Shown one piece after another: positions 12,270 to 23,221 of a DNA stretch of 64,000 nucleotides. Source of the stretch: Serripes groenlandicus. Its lineage: Eukaryota > Mollusca > Bivalvia > Cardiida > Cardiidae. How positions within the stretch are numbered: position 1 is the first letter of the stretch; the number at the start of each line of letters is the position of its first letter. A program made the translations under genes and the position numbers. The notes beneath the pieces were generated by a model that saw only the letters and a program-made list of their open reading frames with translations, had not been told where the DNA came from and searched no databases. The stretch covers positions 27,329,527 to 27,393,526 of the forward strand of contig JASEVX010000011.1 of assembly GCA_031761405.1 (NCBI GenBank), given 5' to 3'.

Positions 12270-12278
12270 AATGAAAAC

Positions 12279-15200
12279 ATGGCGGGGAACCGCGACAACA
12301 CAAAAGCGGCGAATAAGATACTGAAGATCCTGAAGCAGATATCCGAACATCTCTCCCAGGATGAAATAATCACAATACGCTCGAATGTTACAAAGGCACT
12401 TGAACTTTCAAGAGAAGATGAAAACAATGCCAAAGTGAAGGAATTCCTACGAGTCCATGTGAAAACGTTACATTTTCGCTCGGGTATATCTGTCTACTTG
12501 CTGAAACAGTCTATTCGATCACTTCTGATGATCATCCACAACGAAGCACTGGGTAAAGATGTATACGAGAGGTTTACTGAATACATTGTCAGAGAACACC
12601 CGTCGATCACCATTGGAATGGAATTGGATGACGAGTTACTCAAGGTTTATTTTAAAGCGTTAGAAAGTGGACATGAATATGCAAAACACATTCGGCTAAT
12701 GGTCGTTGGAATGTATCATGTTGGCAAAACAACATTAGTACACAAATTGCTTAACAAACCTGATGCAGAAAAGGATCATCTGAGTACTGTTGGTATTGAC
12801 ATATCTGTTAATGCGTGTGAGATAGACGAGAATGATAAATGGGAAATTACAGAATTTCAGGATAAAGAAAAAGGTTATCTTCTCCGCCTTCAAGAGCTGT
12901 TTGAATCGGATAAAACGGCCAAGAAAGACATAAAATCTACACCTACGGAAACCATTTACGATAGAAATAATCAAGAAACACATCAAGTGCAAGATGTCGT
13001 TATGGAATTAAAGGAAAATCCAAATGATGAAGAAAAATCAAGACGGACAGAAAACGATTTCGATAGATGTAAGAATGAGTTAAAAGAAGAAGCAGAAAAA
13101 AAGAAGCTTACAGGGAGCACCCCATATTATAACGAGATCGAACAAGCAAACAGAAATGCTCTTCAGCCGAATGTCGCATTTAAACGACCGACAATTTCTA
13201 TGTGGGATTTTGCCGGACAATCTGTCTATTATTCAACGCACCACTTTTTTCTAAATCCACGAGCTATTTATCTTCTCGTTTTGGATCTCAGCAAAGAATT
13301 AAACGAAGAATTGAATAAAGAAACACTTGGGAGTGGTACCAATAACTTGCATCTAGGAAATTCAACTACCAAACACTTCACGCAGCTGGATGCGTTTCAG
13401 TTTTGGATGCGAAGTATTTATATATACACAAAGCAAAAGGAATCCCTCACTTCAACTGATAACACACACTATAAACCAACAATCATTCTGATAGGCACTC
13501 ACAGAGACAAAGTTGAGAAAGAAGACCCCGACACTTATGCAAAGGAATACTTTAAGACAGCACTGGATTCTGTAGAGGGCATACCAGGATTAAAGGATAT
13601 GATTTGCGAAGCTAAATTCTTTTTTGGCAAAGGCGAGTCGTTAGACAAAATTGATGCACTTCGGTCGAAGATATATGAAGTTGCCAAGAAGCAACCTTTT
13701 TGGAACGAAAAGATACCTGGAAAATTTATACCCCTTGAAAGGCATGTTGTGAAAAAGAAAAGTGACAACTGTCAGACAATGAGGTTTCAAGAGTTAGAAG
13801 AAGTAAGTAAAGGCAGCCACTATCCGCTAAAGAAAGACGAAATTCAAGTTTTCTTGAAATTTCAGCATGCATTTGGAAACATACTTCATTATGACAGGGC
13901 AAATCCAGATATGGTTATACTGAATCCACAATGGCTTATCGATGCATTCAAGCTCTTTGTCACACACAGATGTAAACGAGATTCAGATGATTTGAATGAA
14001 CTCTATACATATGCCAAACTATCAGATCGTTTAGTTGATATCCTGCTCACATCAGGAAACACAAACACAAACACAAACTGGATTGATTACAAGGAAGAAA
14101 TTCTTAAATACATGGACTTTTTAGACATCATTGCGAAACCCGTTATGTTCAAAGGTCATAAGCCTGACGAAGACGCAGCACAAGATACGATGTCTCAGTT
14201 GGAAGTTAAAAAAGAATTAGCTAGTTATAGATGGCCCATAACTATAACGACAGGCGAGACCACAGCACGTGAGGACTTCCATTTCATGCCCTGTATGCTT
14301 CCAACAAGACCACACGCTGAAGCAATAAAGAATCAGTTGAATGCAGGAGAAAGTAGTCCCGTTCTGTGCATGTATATTGGAGGGGTATTCCTCCCCCCTT
14401 TCATCTTCCATCGTATTCTGGCCGATTGCATAAAGAAAATGCCAGTATTGAAGCGCAAGAAAACGTTTGTACTGTACAATGGTCTCGGTGCGTTTTGGAT
14501 TGACGACACAACCATTCTGACAATATGGTCATTGGACGATATGATATATCTGAAGGTCACATCTTGTCATAGAGATGGGAAAAAGAGAATGCTTAATGCT
14601 GACCTCACAGAAGTGCGGCAATATTTCGATTCTTTGGTTAGAAAATTGTTCCACATAGGTGGCCATCAAATATCTGACAATCTTAACATTGCGTACTACA
14701 TAACATGCCCGAAATGTCCAGAGTTGTTTCCGTATGATAGGACAGTTGACGACAATAAATACCGTATTGATCCGTTAGGTGAACTGTTCGAGGTAGAGGA
14801 GGCTCTTCAAACAAAGATCATGATGTGTAACTCAAACCTACACCATGTTACTCAAAATGAATCTTTAACTCAATGGTTCGATACGATAACTGCATTGAAG
14901 GAAATAGACCCTGACCTCTCGGATCGCCTCTTGCAGAAACCTGACAGTTTATTTCTAGCCGATATGGCGGACAAAATAGACGCAGAGAGTATAGATGATC
15001 TTGCGGAACGGCTACACATACCGTGCAATCTTAAAGGTAAAATAAAGTCGGATCACGGGGAGCCAGCATCGTGTTACATCTTTCATATCCTGTATACGTG
15101 GAGTTTAAGGAAACGCAACTCGGTTCAACTGCTTGCAGTAGCTACACAACTAGGATGCAGTAAACAAGACTTCATCCGAATGCTCGATGGAATCGATAGC

Positions 15201-15527
15201 GACGATGTCAAAAAGGATATTGACAAATTAAGAGAGAAATTTAGCCTAAAGAAGTTAGATGAAATTGTGCTAAATGAGCATGACTGTACGCAAATAGCTG
15301 AGGATATTGGAGACGAATATTGGCTGCTTGGTATAAGACTTGGCTTGACAGAAAAGTGTTTACAAAGGGAATGCCGTACGCATTCTGGCAATGTAGAAAA
15401 AATCATAAGTATAATTCTAATGAAATGGCTGAAAGAATCTGATCCATCGAAACGGAACGAAGAACTGATAAGAGCTATGGTAAAATGTGGATGTAGCACG
15501 GACGTACTTCTTGAAATATTTAAGTAA
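12279..15527 (+). CDS. Roco-family GTPase with tandem C-terminal death-like domains (copy A)
   Basis: An intact 1082-residue protein on one exon. Residues 1-135 are mostly helical, with no domain I can name. Roc GTPase: G1 GMYHVGKT at 144-151, G2 STVGID at 169-174, G3 WDFAGQ at 309-314, G4 GTHRDK at 406-411 (THRD replacing NKxD, normal for Roco proteins), and a G5-like EAK at 444-446. A charged insert of about 100 residues lies between G2 and G3. COR domain: about 480-830, with FLKFQHAFGNILHY, VILNPQWLIDAFK, FMPCMLP and CPKCPE. Two death-like domains follow, about 865-970 and 990-1082; the second has the pattern IAEDIGDEYWLLGIRLGL. No LRR and no kinase are present. Roco GTPases dimerise through COR and relay signals via attached domains; death domains recruit adaptors by homotypic binding, so a cytosolic immune or apoptotic scaffold is plausible but inferred. 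Start chosen at ATGGCGGGG, shared with copy D. Confidence 0.88.
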   Translation: MAGNRDNTKAANKILKILKQISEHLSQDEIITIRSNVTKALELSREDENNAKVKEFLRVHVKTLHFRSGISVYLLKQSIRSLLMIIHNEALGKDVYERFTEYIVREHPSITIGMELDDELLKVYFKALESGHEYAKHIRLMVVGMYHVGKTTLVHKLLNKPDAEKDHLSTVGIDISVNACEIDENDKWEITEFQDKEKGYLLRLQELFESDKTAKKDIKSTPTETIYDRNNQETHQVQDVVMELKENPNDEEKSRRTENDFDRCKNELKEEAEKKKLTGSTPYYNEIEQANRNALQPNVAFKRPTISMWDFAGQSVYYSTHHFFLNPRAIYLLVLDLSKELNEELNKETLGSGTNNLHLGNSTTKHFTQLDAFQFWMRSIYIYTKQKESLTSTDNTHYKPTIILIGTHRDKVEKEDPDTYAKEYFKTALDSVEGIPGLKDMICEAKFFFGKGESLDKIDALRSKIYEVAKKQPFWNEKIPGKFIPLERHVVKKKSDNCQTMRFQELEEVSKGSHYPLKKDEIQVFLKFQHAFGNILHYDRANPDMVILNPQWLIDAFKLFVTHRCKRDSDDLNELYTYAKLSDRLVDILLTSGNTNTNTNWIDYKEEILKYMDFLDIIAKPVMFKGHKPDEDAAQDTMSQLEVKKELASYRWPITITTGETTAREDFHFMPCMLPTRPHAEAIKNQLNAGESSPVLCMYIGGVFLPPFIFHRILADCIKKMPVLKRKKTFVLYNGLGAFWIDDTTILTIWSLDDMIYLKVTSCHRDGKKRMLNADLTEVRQYFDSLVRKLFHIGGHQISDNLNIAYYITCPKCPELFPYDRTVDDNKYRIDPLGELFEVEEALQTKIMMCNSNLHHVTQNESLTQWFDTITALKEIDPDLSDRLLQKPDSLFLADMADKIDAESIDDLAERLHIPCNLKGKIKSDHGEPASCYIFHILYTWSLRKRNSVQLLAVATQLGCSKQDFIRMLDGIDSDDVKKDIDKLREKFSLKKLDEIVLNEHDCTQIAEDIGDEYWLLGIRLGLTEKCLQRECRTHSGNVEKIISIILMKWLKESDPSKRNEELIRAMVKCGCSTDVLLEIFK

Positions 15528-15784
15528 TAATGTACCATGTGTATGACACGGACATCAATCCAATTGATGTGCTTTGACGTTAACACGCATCAAGATTAGA
15601 CAATTTTATTATTAATCTGACCAATCAGTTTACAAATACGTGTTGTATTGAAAGTGCCGTATTCCAACAATGACTAACAGACTAAACTATTTGAATGACG
15701 TCTCACACGTTACCCAGCAGGACAATAAGGTAATTGTAGCAGCAATTGAGATAATATATCCAGTTTAAACCCATACAATACATA
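15528..15784. other. 3' flank of Roco A
   Basis: TAATAATGTACCATGTGTATG and the bases that follow match the 3' flanks of copies B (29730) and D (58977). No AATAAA lies close to the stop; an ATTAAA occurs at the homologous position of all three copies, and in A it is separated by the TTAA-flanked insertion. The true polyadenylation site is unknown. Confidence 0.5.
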
Positions 15785-16332
15785 TTAAAGACGATCGCGA
15801 CAGTTTCGATTCTCACGATAAGTGTATATATTACGTTAACACCGGTTTAAAAGTGTAATGGTCTTCGGACGAACGGTGATAATGTAAACACAACGCGTTT
15901 TGTATGATTGATCATGCAAGATTTGATTTAATTAGAAAAGAAATCTGGTTACCAATGATTTTTAAGTTAAATTTTGATAGAGTGATGTTAAAACTATATT
16001 TTGCAATTTAAATATTTATTTTTTTAATGGCGTCAATTTTTCGTGATGGCTACATTTTTACCTTTTAGGGCGAAGTGTTGCCAAACAAATGATGTAAAAC
16101 TAAAACTGAAAATGAAATTTGAAAAATTAAAAAAGATATATTTATTTAATGCTAAACGATGAGATACCGAGTTCTATCAATGAGATAATCCATATCACCA
16201 ACACTGTGAGTGAAATAGGTTTGGTGCCAAAGGGACTAACGTTATGACGTCAAACCGCTGACGTGACGTCATTTTCCTAGTGTTCGGTCATGTTATACTA
16301 CACACGTTATATATAGAGAAATATATAAATAT

Positions 16333-16434
16333 TGCATGGCTTCCAGGGAAAATACTGTAACCCGAAGCGAAGCCGAGGTTAACAGTATTTACCCGAATGT
16401 TGACAATATGTACTGTCACACTGGAAGCCATGCA
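16333..16434. repeat. Small inverted-repeat element
   Basis: TGCATGGCTTCCAG at 16333 pairs with CTGGAAGCCATGCA at 16421. A nested inverted pair, AATACTGTAACC / GGTTAACAGTATT, lies inside. Nested in the TTAA-flanked insertion. Confidence 0.65.
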
Positions 16435-16549
16435 CTATTTATTTTATTATACCGAACACAATTACACGTTTATTCAATTTATTCTGTACCTTTGTAGGGG
16501 ATGCGAACATGGATAGATCTATTACAATGTAACACACACCTATGCATAT

Positions 16550-16679
16550 ACCGGTTAACAGTATACTGTTACATGGCACGCGCGTCTAAAAGGTGACGTT
16601 ATTGTTTGAAATGATGTCATACACGTGCATAACCAACCTTTTAACACGCGTGCCATGTAACAGTATACTGTTAACCGGT
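16550..16679. repeat. 130-bp hairpin MITE with 33-bp perfect inverted ends
   Basis: ACCGGTTAACAGTATACTG... at 16550-16582 is the exact reverse complement of the right arm ending at 16679. Complementarity continues imperfectly towards a loop containing TGACGTTATTG. The short length and near-perfect arms suggest a recent insertion. Confidence 0.8.
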
Positions 16680-17069
16680 CATAAACGTACTGTTAAGAAG
16701 AGACAGTAAGAAATTGCCCATGATGAGTATATGAGAATTTAACATTACAAAGTCACGTGAGGTATAATAATACGTAATATCATCAGATCGAATACAAGCA
16801 TTGTCATGTGATAAAAACCTTGTCTTATCTATACCCATGTATAATTCCGTATTTCGTTTTAACAAATCGGTCTTATTGACATTGTCTGATATTGTCTTGT
16901 AAACAAATCGTCCGCGTGTGAACAGGTTAGTCTGGTTCCCGTCGTACTAATAATTGCAGTTTATTACATAGTAATAAAGGGAAGTACTCCAGACTAGTGA
17001 ACAGATCTATACGAAGACACTAAATAGTTCCATGATTTCATCATCAATTATCATAAAATAAAAATAAAA

Positions 17070-17187
17070 TTTGTTTGTTTTGAGTGGATATGGAATATAT
17101 TTCAACTCGAAGTGATACAATTTTAACATTTTCAATTGTATCACTTCTCGATGAGATATATTCCATATCCACTCAAAACAAACAAAT
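17070..17187. repeat. 118-bp near-perfect hairpin
   Basis: TTTGTTTGTTTTGAGTGG...GTGATACAATTTTAAC pairs with the right arm ending in CCACTCAAAACAAACAAA. The arms are about 55 bases with few mismatches and almost no loop. Nested in the TTAA-flanked insertion of copy A. Confidence 0.8.
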
Positions 17188-17374
17188 ATCCTCTATATAT
17201 TACATAGGAAACTGCAGTCACATTTGCTAAAGTATGGGGGATACAGAAGAAAGGACCGGGAAACATGTTCTTGCCTGGTTGCCTCATATTTTTATTTCAT
17301 ATTTCTGTAGATTAGGTAATATGCTATCAACACACCAATTTTCGTAAAATTATGAAACTAGCGATCGTCTTTAA

Positions 17375-18485
17375 AACACTGATTAAAGATTAATGGACTT
17401 TCACGGGAAGATTTATAATTTTCGGCCGTTTAAAAACTTCAAAGCGTGTAAAAAAGGAAAAAATTGCCAGACGCAACGTCATGATATTCAGAACACTACT
17501 GAAAGATAATCAAGTGCATGTATTAAAATAGATTACCAATACGTTTGATGAATTCCATTTAGTGAACATCTTGATGACATTTCCATAAACATGATATGGA
17601 GAACTATGCGTATCATATGAACTATGTTTCTATAATTGGATATATAATGTAATTAAATGGCATTTAAAGTCAAGTTGAGCCTGTGCATCCGCACAGTATG
17701 ATCAAGATTTGCACAGTTTACAAACACAAACTTGTTAGAATGTTCTGATGAGACTGTGTAGGTGAACGAGATGATAGAGATGATACGAAGCTAAACTTTT
17801 CAGCGGAGCTCCAGATAAGTTGCCTTTTTCACGTTCCAAATTTCTTATTTGACACCCAAACCTAATGTTGTGGGTACTCAAAATAATCGTCTCAGTGAGT
17901 ACCCACACCATAGGGTTTAGTTTAGTCATAAGAGAGATATGTTAGGGAAACAACCAGTTTACTCTCCCTTTATCTAGAAGTCTAGTTCAGAAATGCCAAC
18001 TTGTACCTTCTCATCTCATTTATTTCATCCTCAATTCCGCTTAAACAATTGTTTAACTAACAACGAGCTACCATATAATGTGTTAGGTAAATCTTAATAC
18101 GATCCTCATATTCGCTAAATAGTGTGCTTACTTTACTGTTCATTTTCGTTCATATTAAACTTGCGTACGTGCGTGTGTGTGTGTATCATCCATATTGTTG
18201 AATTAATCCGGTAAAAGTTGAAATTAGAACAAATGCCGTTTATTAGATCAGATTATGTACAATACATAATGCTATAATTGCAATCATGTACATACAGTAC
18301 AAATAGCAAAGTACAAAAGAATAAAGAACATTTAATTATATATATTAAGTTAAAAGTTGTAACCCCTAATCGGTGTCGTGACAAAACGTGTTCTGCCAAG
18401 AGTTGAAATGATAAAAGGGACGTCACTCTGGACATTTCTGTAGAAGTTAACTATTAGAGTTATAGTTATTGATTAACACTTCTAT

Positions 18486-18516
<31 letters not shown>

Positions 18517-18732
18517 GAGATATGACAGATTGAACTAAATTGAATAAGTTATGCATAAGAAACAAAATATTTTAATATGATGGTTTTGGTTTTAAAATTA
18601 TCTTAATCTAAAATAGCTCTTAGTTAGAGATTGAAGAGTTATATGAATAATGCATCTTTTCTTCTGCTTATTCCAACGTTATTATATATGCAAATTTATA
18701 AATAAATATTATTCTGATTTTTTTGGAAAGTT
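17375..18732. repeat. Duplicated 3' flank, unit A
   Basis: Matches 59230-60715 of unit D and, in part, 29910-30210 of unit B. It contains a MITE-B copy (17801-17990), a CA microsatellite at about 18493-18516 and short GT repeats near 18170. No coding region seen. Confidence 0.7.
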
Positions 18733-18955
18733 TTGTTTTGTTTTGTTTATTGGAATTTAACGCCGTTTACATCATTATTTCAGTTATATCACGTCGACAG
18801 ATCCCTTTATTCGTGATTCCTGCGTAAACAAACCAGTACTAGGCTAGGAAATGTGCATTACCCAAGGGCATGACCGTCGTACGCGACTTGGGATAGAACC
18901 AGGGACGCCCGGTTCCAAATCCCCGACGCTAACCACTCGGCCACGGTGGATTCAT
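18733..18955 (-). repeat. tRNA-derived SINE with Ser/Leu-like head
   Basis: The minus-strand head reads CCACCGTGGCCGAGTGGTTAGCG (box A GGCCGAGTGG) and CCTGGTTCTATCC (box B-like). The tail ends in AACGGCGTTAAATTCCAAT. It is absent from the paralogous position in unit D (near 60715), so it inserted in, or was lost from, one copy after duplication. Confidence 0.65.
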
Positions 18956-19097
18956 TTTTGAATGTAGCTCTGGTTACTTAGTGATACGTCGGCTGCCAGG
19001 TAGCACAGTATGGATGTTAATGAATGTCTGATGTGTTGGCTATGGAGAGCCGGTGGCGTAAATGAACTGTTTCTCCTATCTAATCCTCTGAATATCC

Positions 19098-19460
19098 ACG
19101 ATGGTGAAGTGGTAGAGCATCCACCTCGGGTGCGGGAGGTCGCGGCTTCGATCGGGTCGTACACACTACTTTAAAATTGATAGTAATGGCTGCCCTCCTT
19201 GGCTCTCAGGGTTGCGGGTTTAGTATAACGCCTCGGATGCGGGACGTCGTCGGTTGGGATCCCGGACGGGTCATACCAAAGACTTTAACAAATGGTAGTA
19301 ATGGCTACCTTTCTTATCGCTCAGGATTGTTGGTTAGCATTACGACTAACTGGCTGGTGTCAGGATAAACAGACCAGTAGTACTGGTAACTTATACAGGA
19401 AACGCCGAGATATAACTGAACAAATGTTGAAAGAGGCGTAAAACAACGGACAATCAGTCG
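19098..19460 (+). repeat. Composite tRNA-SINE (two heads, one tail)
   Basis: First head ATGGTGAAGTGGTAGAGC at 19101, second GGATGCGGGACGTCGTCGG near 19235, shared tail ending GAAAGAGGCGTAAAACAACGG. The same family occurs at 30977-31242, 60872-61110 and 61902-62100. The doubled head suggests one SINE inserted into another, or a local duplication. Confidence 0.65.
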
Positions 19461-20660
19461 TGAGATTACCAAGATAATAACACGAAGAAAACAACCACAC
19501 TAATAAAATCACTTCAATGATAATTAAGAAATCAACTTTCTTTACAATGAGTGATGATTACACAGGAAATTACCGTTATTGTTTATCATCTAGGGACGAA
19601 CCAGGATGATTCAAATTGTTACACTTTTCAACATATAGAGCATTTTGATGCAACTGCAGCAGACGAATTTTGAAAACAATGTGCTCATGATGAGCATGTT
19701 CTACTTTTGTCAAACTTCTTTCAACTCGATTCAATGATTATGCTTTTGTTTATAAAAATGTTCTATAATTTTACCTTATTGTTTTCAAAGTCGTCAATAT
19801 CGTATATTCAAATGTTTACTTTTTGTCTTTTAATAAATCCATGTGTGAAATTGCTTAACTGAGAATAATGGGCAATATTATTTTCATTCATTATGAACGT
19901 TCTTAAAAGAGCAATTTCTTCTTATGCTGCAATGTTTTCAACTCTACACGATCAGTATAATATCATTTATGCTGTTTGTGAGAAAGAGTTAATGTATACA
20001 CAGTACTTAAATTATTGAAGTTGATGAGCTAGTAAACAACTGCGAGGCATATAAGAAAATCGGGATCCAAGTTAACACAATTACAAGAGAAAGTTGATGC
20101 AAGGCATCAATGTCGTCGGAATAATCTGCGTTTTATTAGTTTTTACCACACATATATGCGTGTCTTAATTTGCACATAGTGCTTTAATTAAGGACATATT
20201 CCAGGATGTTTTAAACTCCACATACAATTGTTTATCAAATTCATATTTGATTACGAGTGATTGGGTTAAATCCATTGACATTCAACCCATCTTTGCTGAT
20301 GCCGAAAACATTTCGACGTCATTTTTTGGAGGAATTTGGGACTATGGATTTTAAATCACAGTATTTATTGCTTAAAATCTCCAAAAGAACAATTTCTGTG
20401 GTTTCGTTGATGACATACTTTCCCATGTACCCGGTTCTGTTGTTTTTTCAATTCGTGTCAAGTTCAAATGTCATCGTAACGTCAAATAAATTAGAAAAGA
20501 AATCAAGCAACGTGTTCATCTGACTACAAATCAAGACATGTCTGTAAACTTCAAAAGAACGTTCAGTAATAAGGAACTACTACTCAAAAGAGAACATTAC
20601 GTAATTTAATGCCGATAATGTAACGGTACTTTAATATTAGCGTCTGCTTAATGTCTAATC
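19461..20660. repeat. Duplicated interval with MITE-A pieces
   Basis: Related to 31250-32800 and 62100-63600 (TGATGATTACACAGGAAATTA, CAACATATAGA, GGCATATAAGAAAATCG). The LINE-like phrase TGATTGGGTTAAATCCA at 20258 recurs at 34189. No intact gene. Confidence 0.6.
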
Positions 20661-21670
20661 AGGGACGAGTAAATACTCGTAAATAGCATGAACTTAACTG
20701 TAATACGAGGTTAATCAAACATAAACCTAAAACATTGAAAACTATATTTTTTTTCATATTTATCATAACTAAGTATTTTTAAACAATCGCACACATAATT
20801 ATTTTCGCGGCTTTTTACATTTAGTATATCCTAGTAGCAACTTGTCCTCACATGTGAAATATGAAAAATAATTAAAAATGATTCGCCTACCGGCTTCTAG
20901 TAACAAAAAAACAAAAAATCAAAAAAAATACACACATACACGAAAGCCCTGCATTAGTTTGAACGTATATATTTTACATCGATTGCGAAACAAGCTATAG
21001 CTTATATTTATAACGCTCGATGTCTGCTTCCTGGAGACAAAACCAGAGCTCGCGCCGTTTGTGTTGAACAATCTCAAAGACAGAACACGCTCATCACGGG
21101 AAGAATCCAAGTGGCTAAAATTCGATTGAACGCTTTTGGCAATAAAAATAAAAAATAAACATTTTATCAACCAATGATTTCCTCTGTAGTGCCCAACACC
21201 GTAAGATTAGCAAATGGATGACCCTTAACATTTCCCCACGTATGACAAATCTGCAGCAGACGACCTTGAAAACATCTAGTTAAAGATATATGCTAAACCT
21301 CTATTTATGAAGGTTTAATCGTTAAATAGAGTTAAAAATGTTGGGACAAACGGAGAAATTGCTCGTTATGACTGTTGCCAGTTTGACTGTTTATACTCCG
21401 ATTTCAAGAGTACAAGTGGGAACATATTATTGAAGAATGGCCCGGCTGGTTAAAAATATGATAGGGTGAAATAACAAAATAATTACATATATACGATCAA
21501 GAGTGTGTCATTTATAGTTAATCAATCTGAGATTGAGAGGGAAATCTTTCGTGTTTGAAAGAGAAATTAGGCCTACTTAAAATATATAGCCAGATACTTA
21601 TTTTCGCATAAGTTTTTTAAAAATGCGCCTAACATAAACCCCAACGATAAAGCAGAAACGGGATTTATCC
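20661..21670. repeat. Segmental duplication block, unit B, with minus-strand SINE tail
   Basis: Parallels 34610-35585 and 52310-53370. About 20930-21060 holds a minus-strand copy of the SINE tail (TTTTACATCGATTGCGAAAC, CTCGATGTCTGCTTCCTGG), shared with unit C at about 34890-34985. In units A and D a GA microsatellite occupies this area instead. Confidence 0.7.
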
Positions 21671-21676
21671 CGTACC

Positions 21677-22415
21677 TATGGAAGCCCTGGAGGGACTTCT
21701 TACTTCAATACTTCTAACTTCCATACTTCTAACTTCATTACTTCTAACTCCAAACTTCTAACTTCATTACTTCTAACTTCATCACTTCTAACTTCTAACT
21801 TCATTACTTCTAACTATATTCACGTCTAACTTCTAACTTCATTACTTCTAACTACCTTACTTCTAACTTCATTACTTCTAACTTCGTGACTTCTAACTTC
21901 TAACTTCATTACTTCTAACTACATTCACTTCTAACTTCATTACTTCTAACTTCCAACTTCCTGACTTCTAACTTCAGTACTTCTAACTTCATTACTTCTA
22001 ACTTCCAAACTTCTAACTTCATCACTTCTAACTTCATCACTTCTAACTTCATTATTTCTAACAACATTCCCTTCTAGAAGTAAGGAAGTTGGAAGTTAGA
22101 AGTAATGAAGTTAGAAGTTAGAAGTGAATGTAGTTAGAAGTAATGAAGTTAGAAGTGATGAAGTTAGAAGTAATGAAGTTAGAAGTAATGAAGTTAGAAG
22201 TAAGGAAGTTAGAAGTAATGAAGTTAGAAGTGAATGTAGTTAGAAGTAATGAAGTTAGAAGATAGAAGTGAATGTAGTTAGAAGTAATGAAGTTAGAAGT
22301 AAGAAGTGATGAAGTTAGAAGTAATGAAGTTAGAAGTTTGGAAGTTAGAAGTAATGAAGTTAGAAGTATGGAAGTTAGAAGTATTGAAGTAAGAAGTCCC
22401 TCCAGGGCTTCCATA
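21677..22415. mobile_element. Fold-back element, 739 bp, with 6-bp target duplication
   Basis: Starts TATGGAAGCCCTGGAGGGAC and ends with its exact reverse complement. Both arms are built of tandem ACTTCTAACTTCATT-type repeats, giving long imperfect inverted arms of about 360 bp. CGTACC flanks it on both sides (21671-21676 and 22416-22421). Paralogues have a single intact site (GTACCTGATATGG near 35580 and 53370). No coding capacity; long frames across the arms are repeat artefacts. Confidence 0.88.
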
Positions 22416-23221
22416 CGTACCTGATATGGCGAGTATCAAATTTCAGTTCAATAATTGTTAACTATAAATAGACATCGAGTCGTTCCTTACACTCATGATT
22501 GCCGATAATAGTGTAACAAGAAGTCTGTCTTACAACAGCCGTATTGGTACGTCATGAACGTTACTAAGCCCTTGTCGTATTGTAGAGGTTGAAGGCTCGT
22601 GAGTACGTCGTTGTTTGTTTTCACATAAATACAATTTAAAATGTTTTCTTTGACTATCTGCCGCTATTTTCAAAGCAATGTGTATTTATTCTGTGCCATG
22701 AAACTTACGTAAATTGGAACTGATTTCTAATAATGTTTAAGGGAATTACATTGACACACATATATATCCCAAAACTACCGTGACCTGCTGCTAAACCGTT
22801 AACTTCGCGTTTCTACTTTCGTTTTCAAAATGTATGTCTTACTGTTAAGATAAGTATTGTTAAGCATTGAATACAATATTAATTGTTTTGATATAATTAT
22901 TTTCTTTCAAATTTAACTCTGTTCAATATTGTATAGCGATTGAACGGAAATCATGTTTCTTTTTACTTCAAAATTTGATTTGTCAAGTGATATTAATGTA
23001 ATTAAGTTGTCTGTTGATACAAAATGGCCGCCTCTTAAATTACTTCCGACTTGCCATAGCATTTTGCTGTTAAAATAGTCAAGAGTATTACAAAAGTGGT
23101 GACGATAACACTATCCTCAATACTTCCGTTTATCAGTATAAGTATAAGTAGTAGTATTATAGTTACTATTATTAGTATTAATTATTATTATTTATAGTAT
23201 TAGTATTTATTGTACTACTTG
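22416..23221. repeat. Segmental duplication block, unit B (continued)
   Basis: Matches 8790-9640, 35580-35789 plus 44144-44768, and 53370-54185. The sequence TCACATAAATACAATTTAAA at 22621-22640 is the undisturbed counterpart of the Helitron array insertion site in unit C. Confidence 0.8.

Larger units (their letters stand above)
15789..17370. mobile_element. TTAA-flanked non-autonomous insertion, 1582 bp
   Basis: Copies B and D read straight through this point. Copy A carries 1582 bp with inverted ends AGACGATCGC (15789-15798) and GCGATCGTCT (17361-17370), between TTAA at 15785-15788 and TTAA at 17371-17374. TTAA duplication is the hallmark of piggyBac-type transposition, although these ends do not match the usual CCY start. 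No transposase is visible. It contains three further inverted-repeat structures and a reverse-orientation relic (about 16200-16300) resembling the CRE-bearing part of the Helitron-like monomer. Confidence 0.7.

Noticed and set aside
22118..22414. Repetitive LLTS/TSNF-type protein
   Set aside because: It is the tandem repeat arm of the fold-back element, not a gene.
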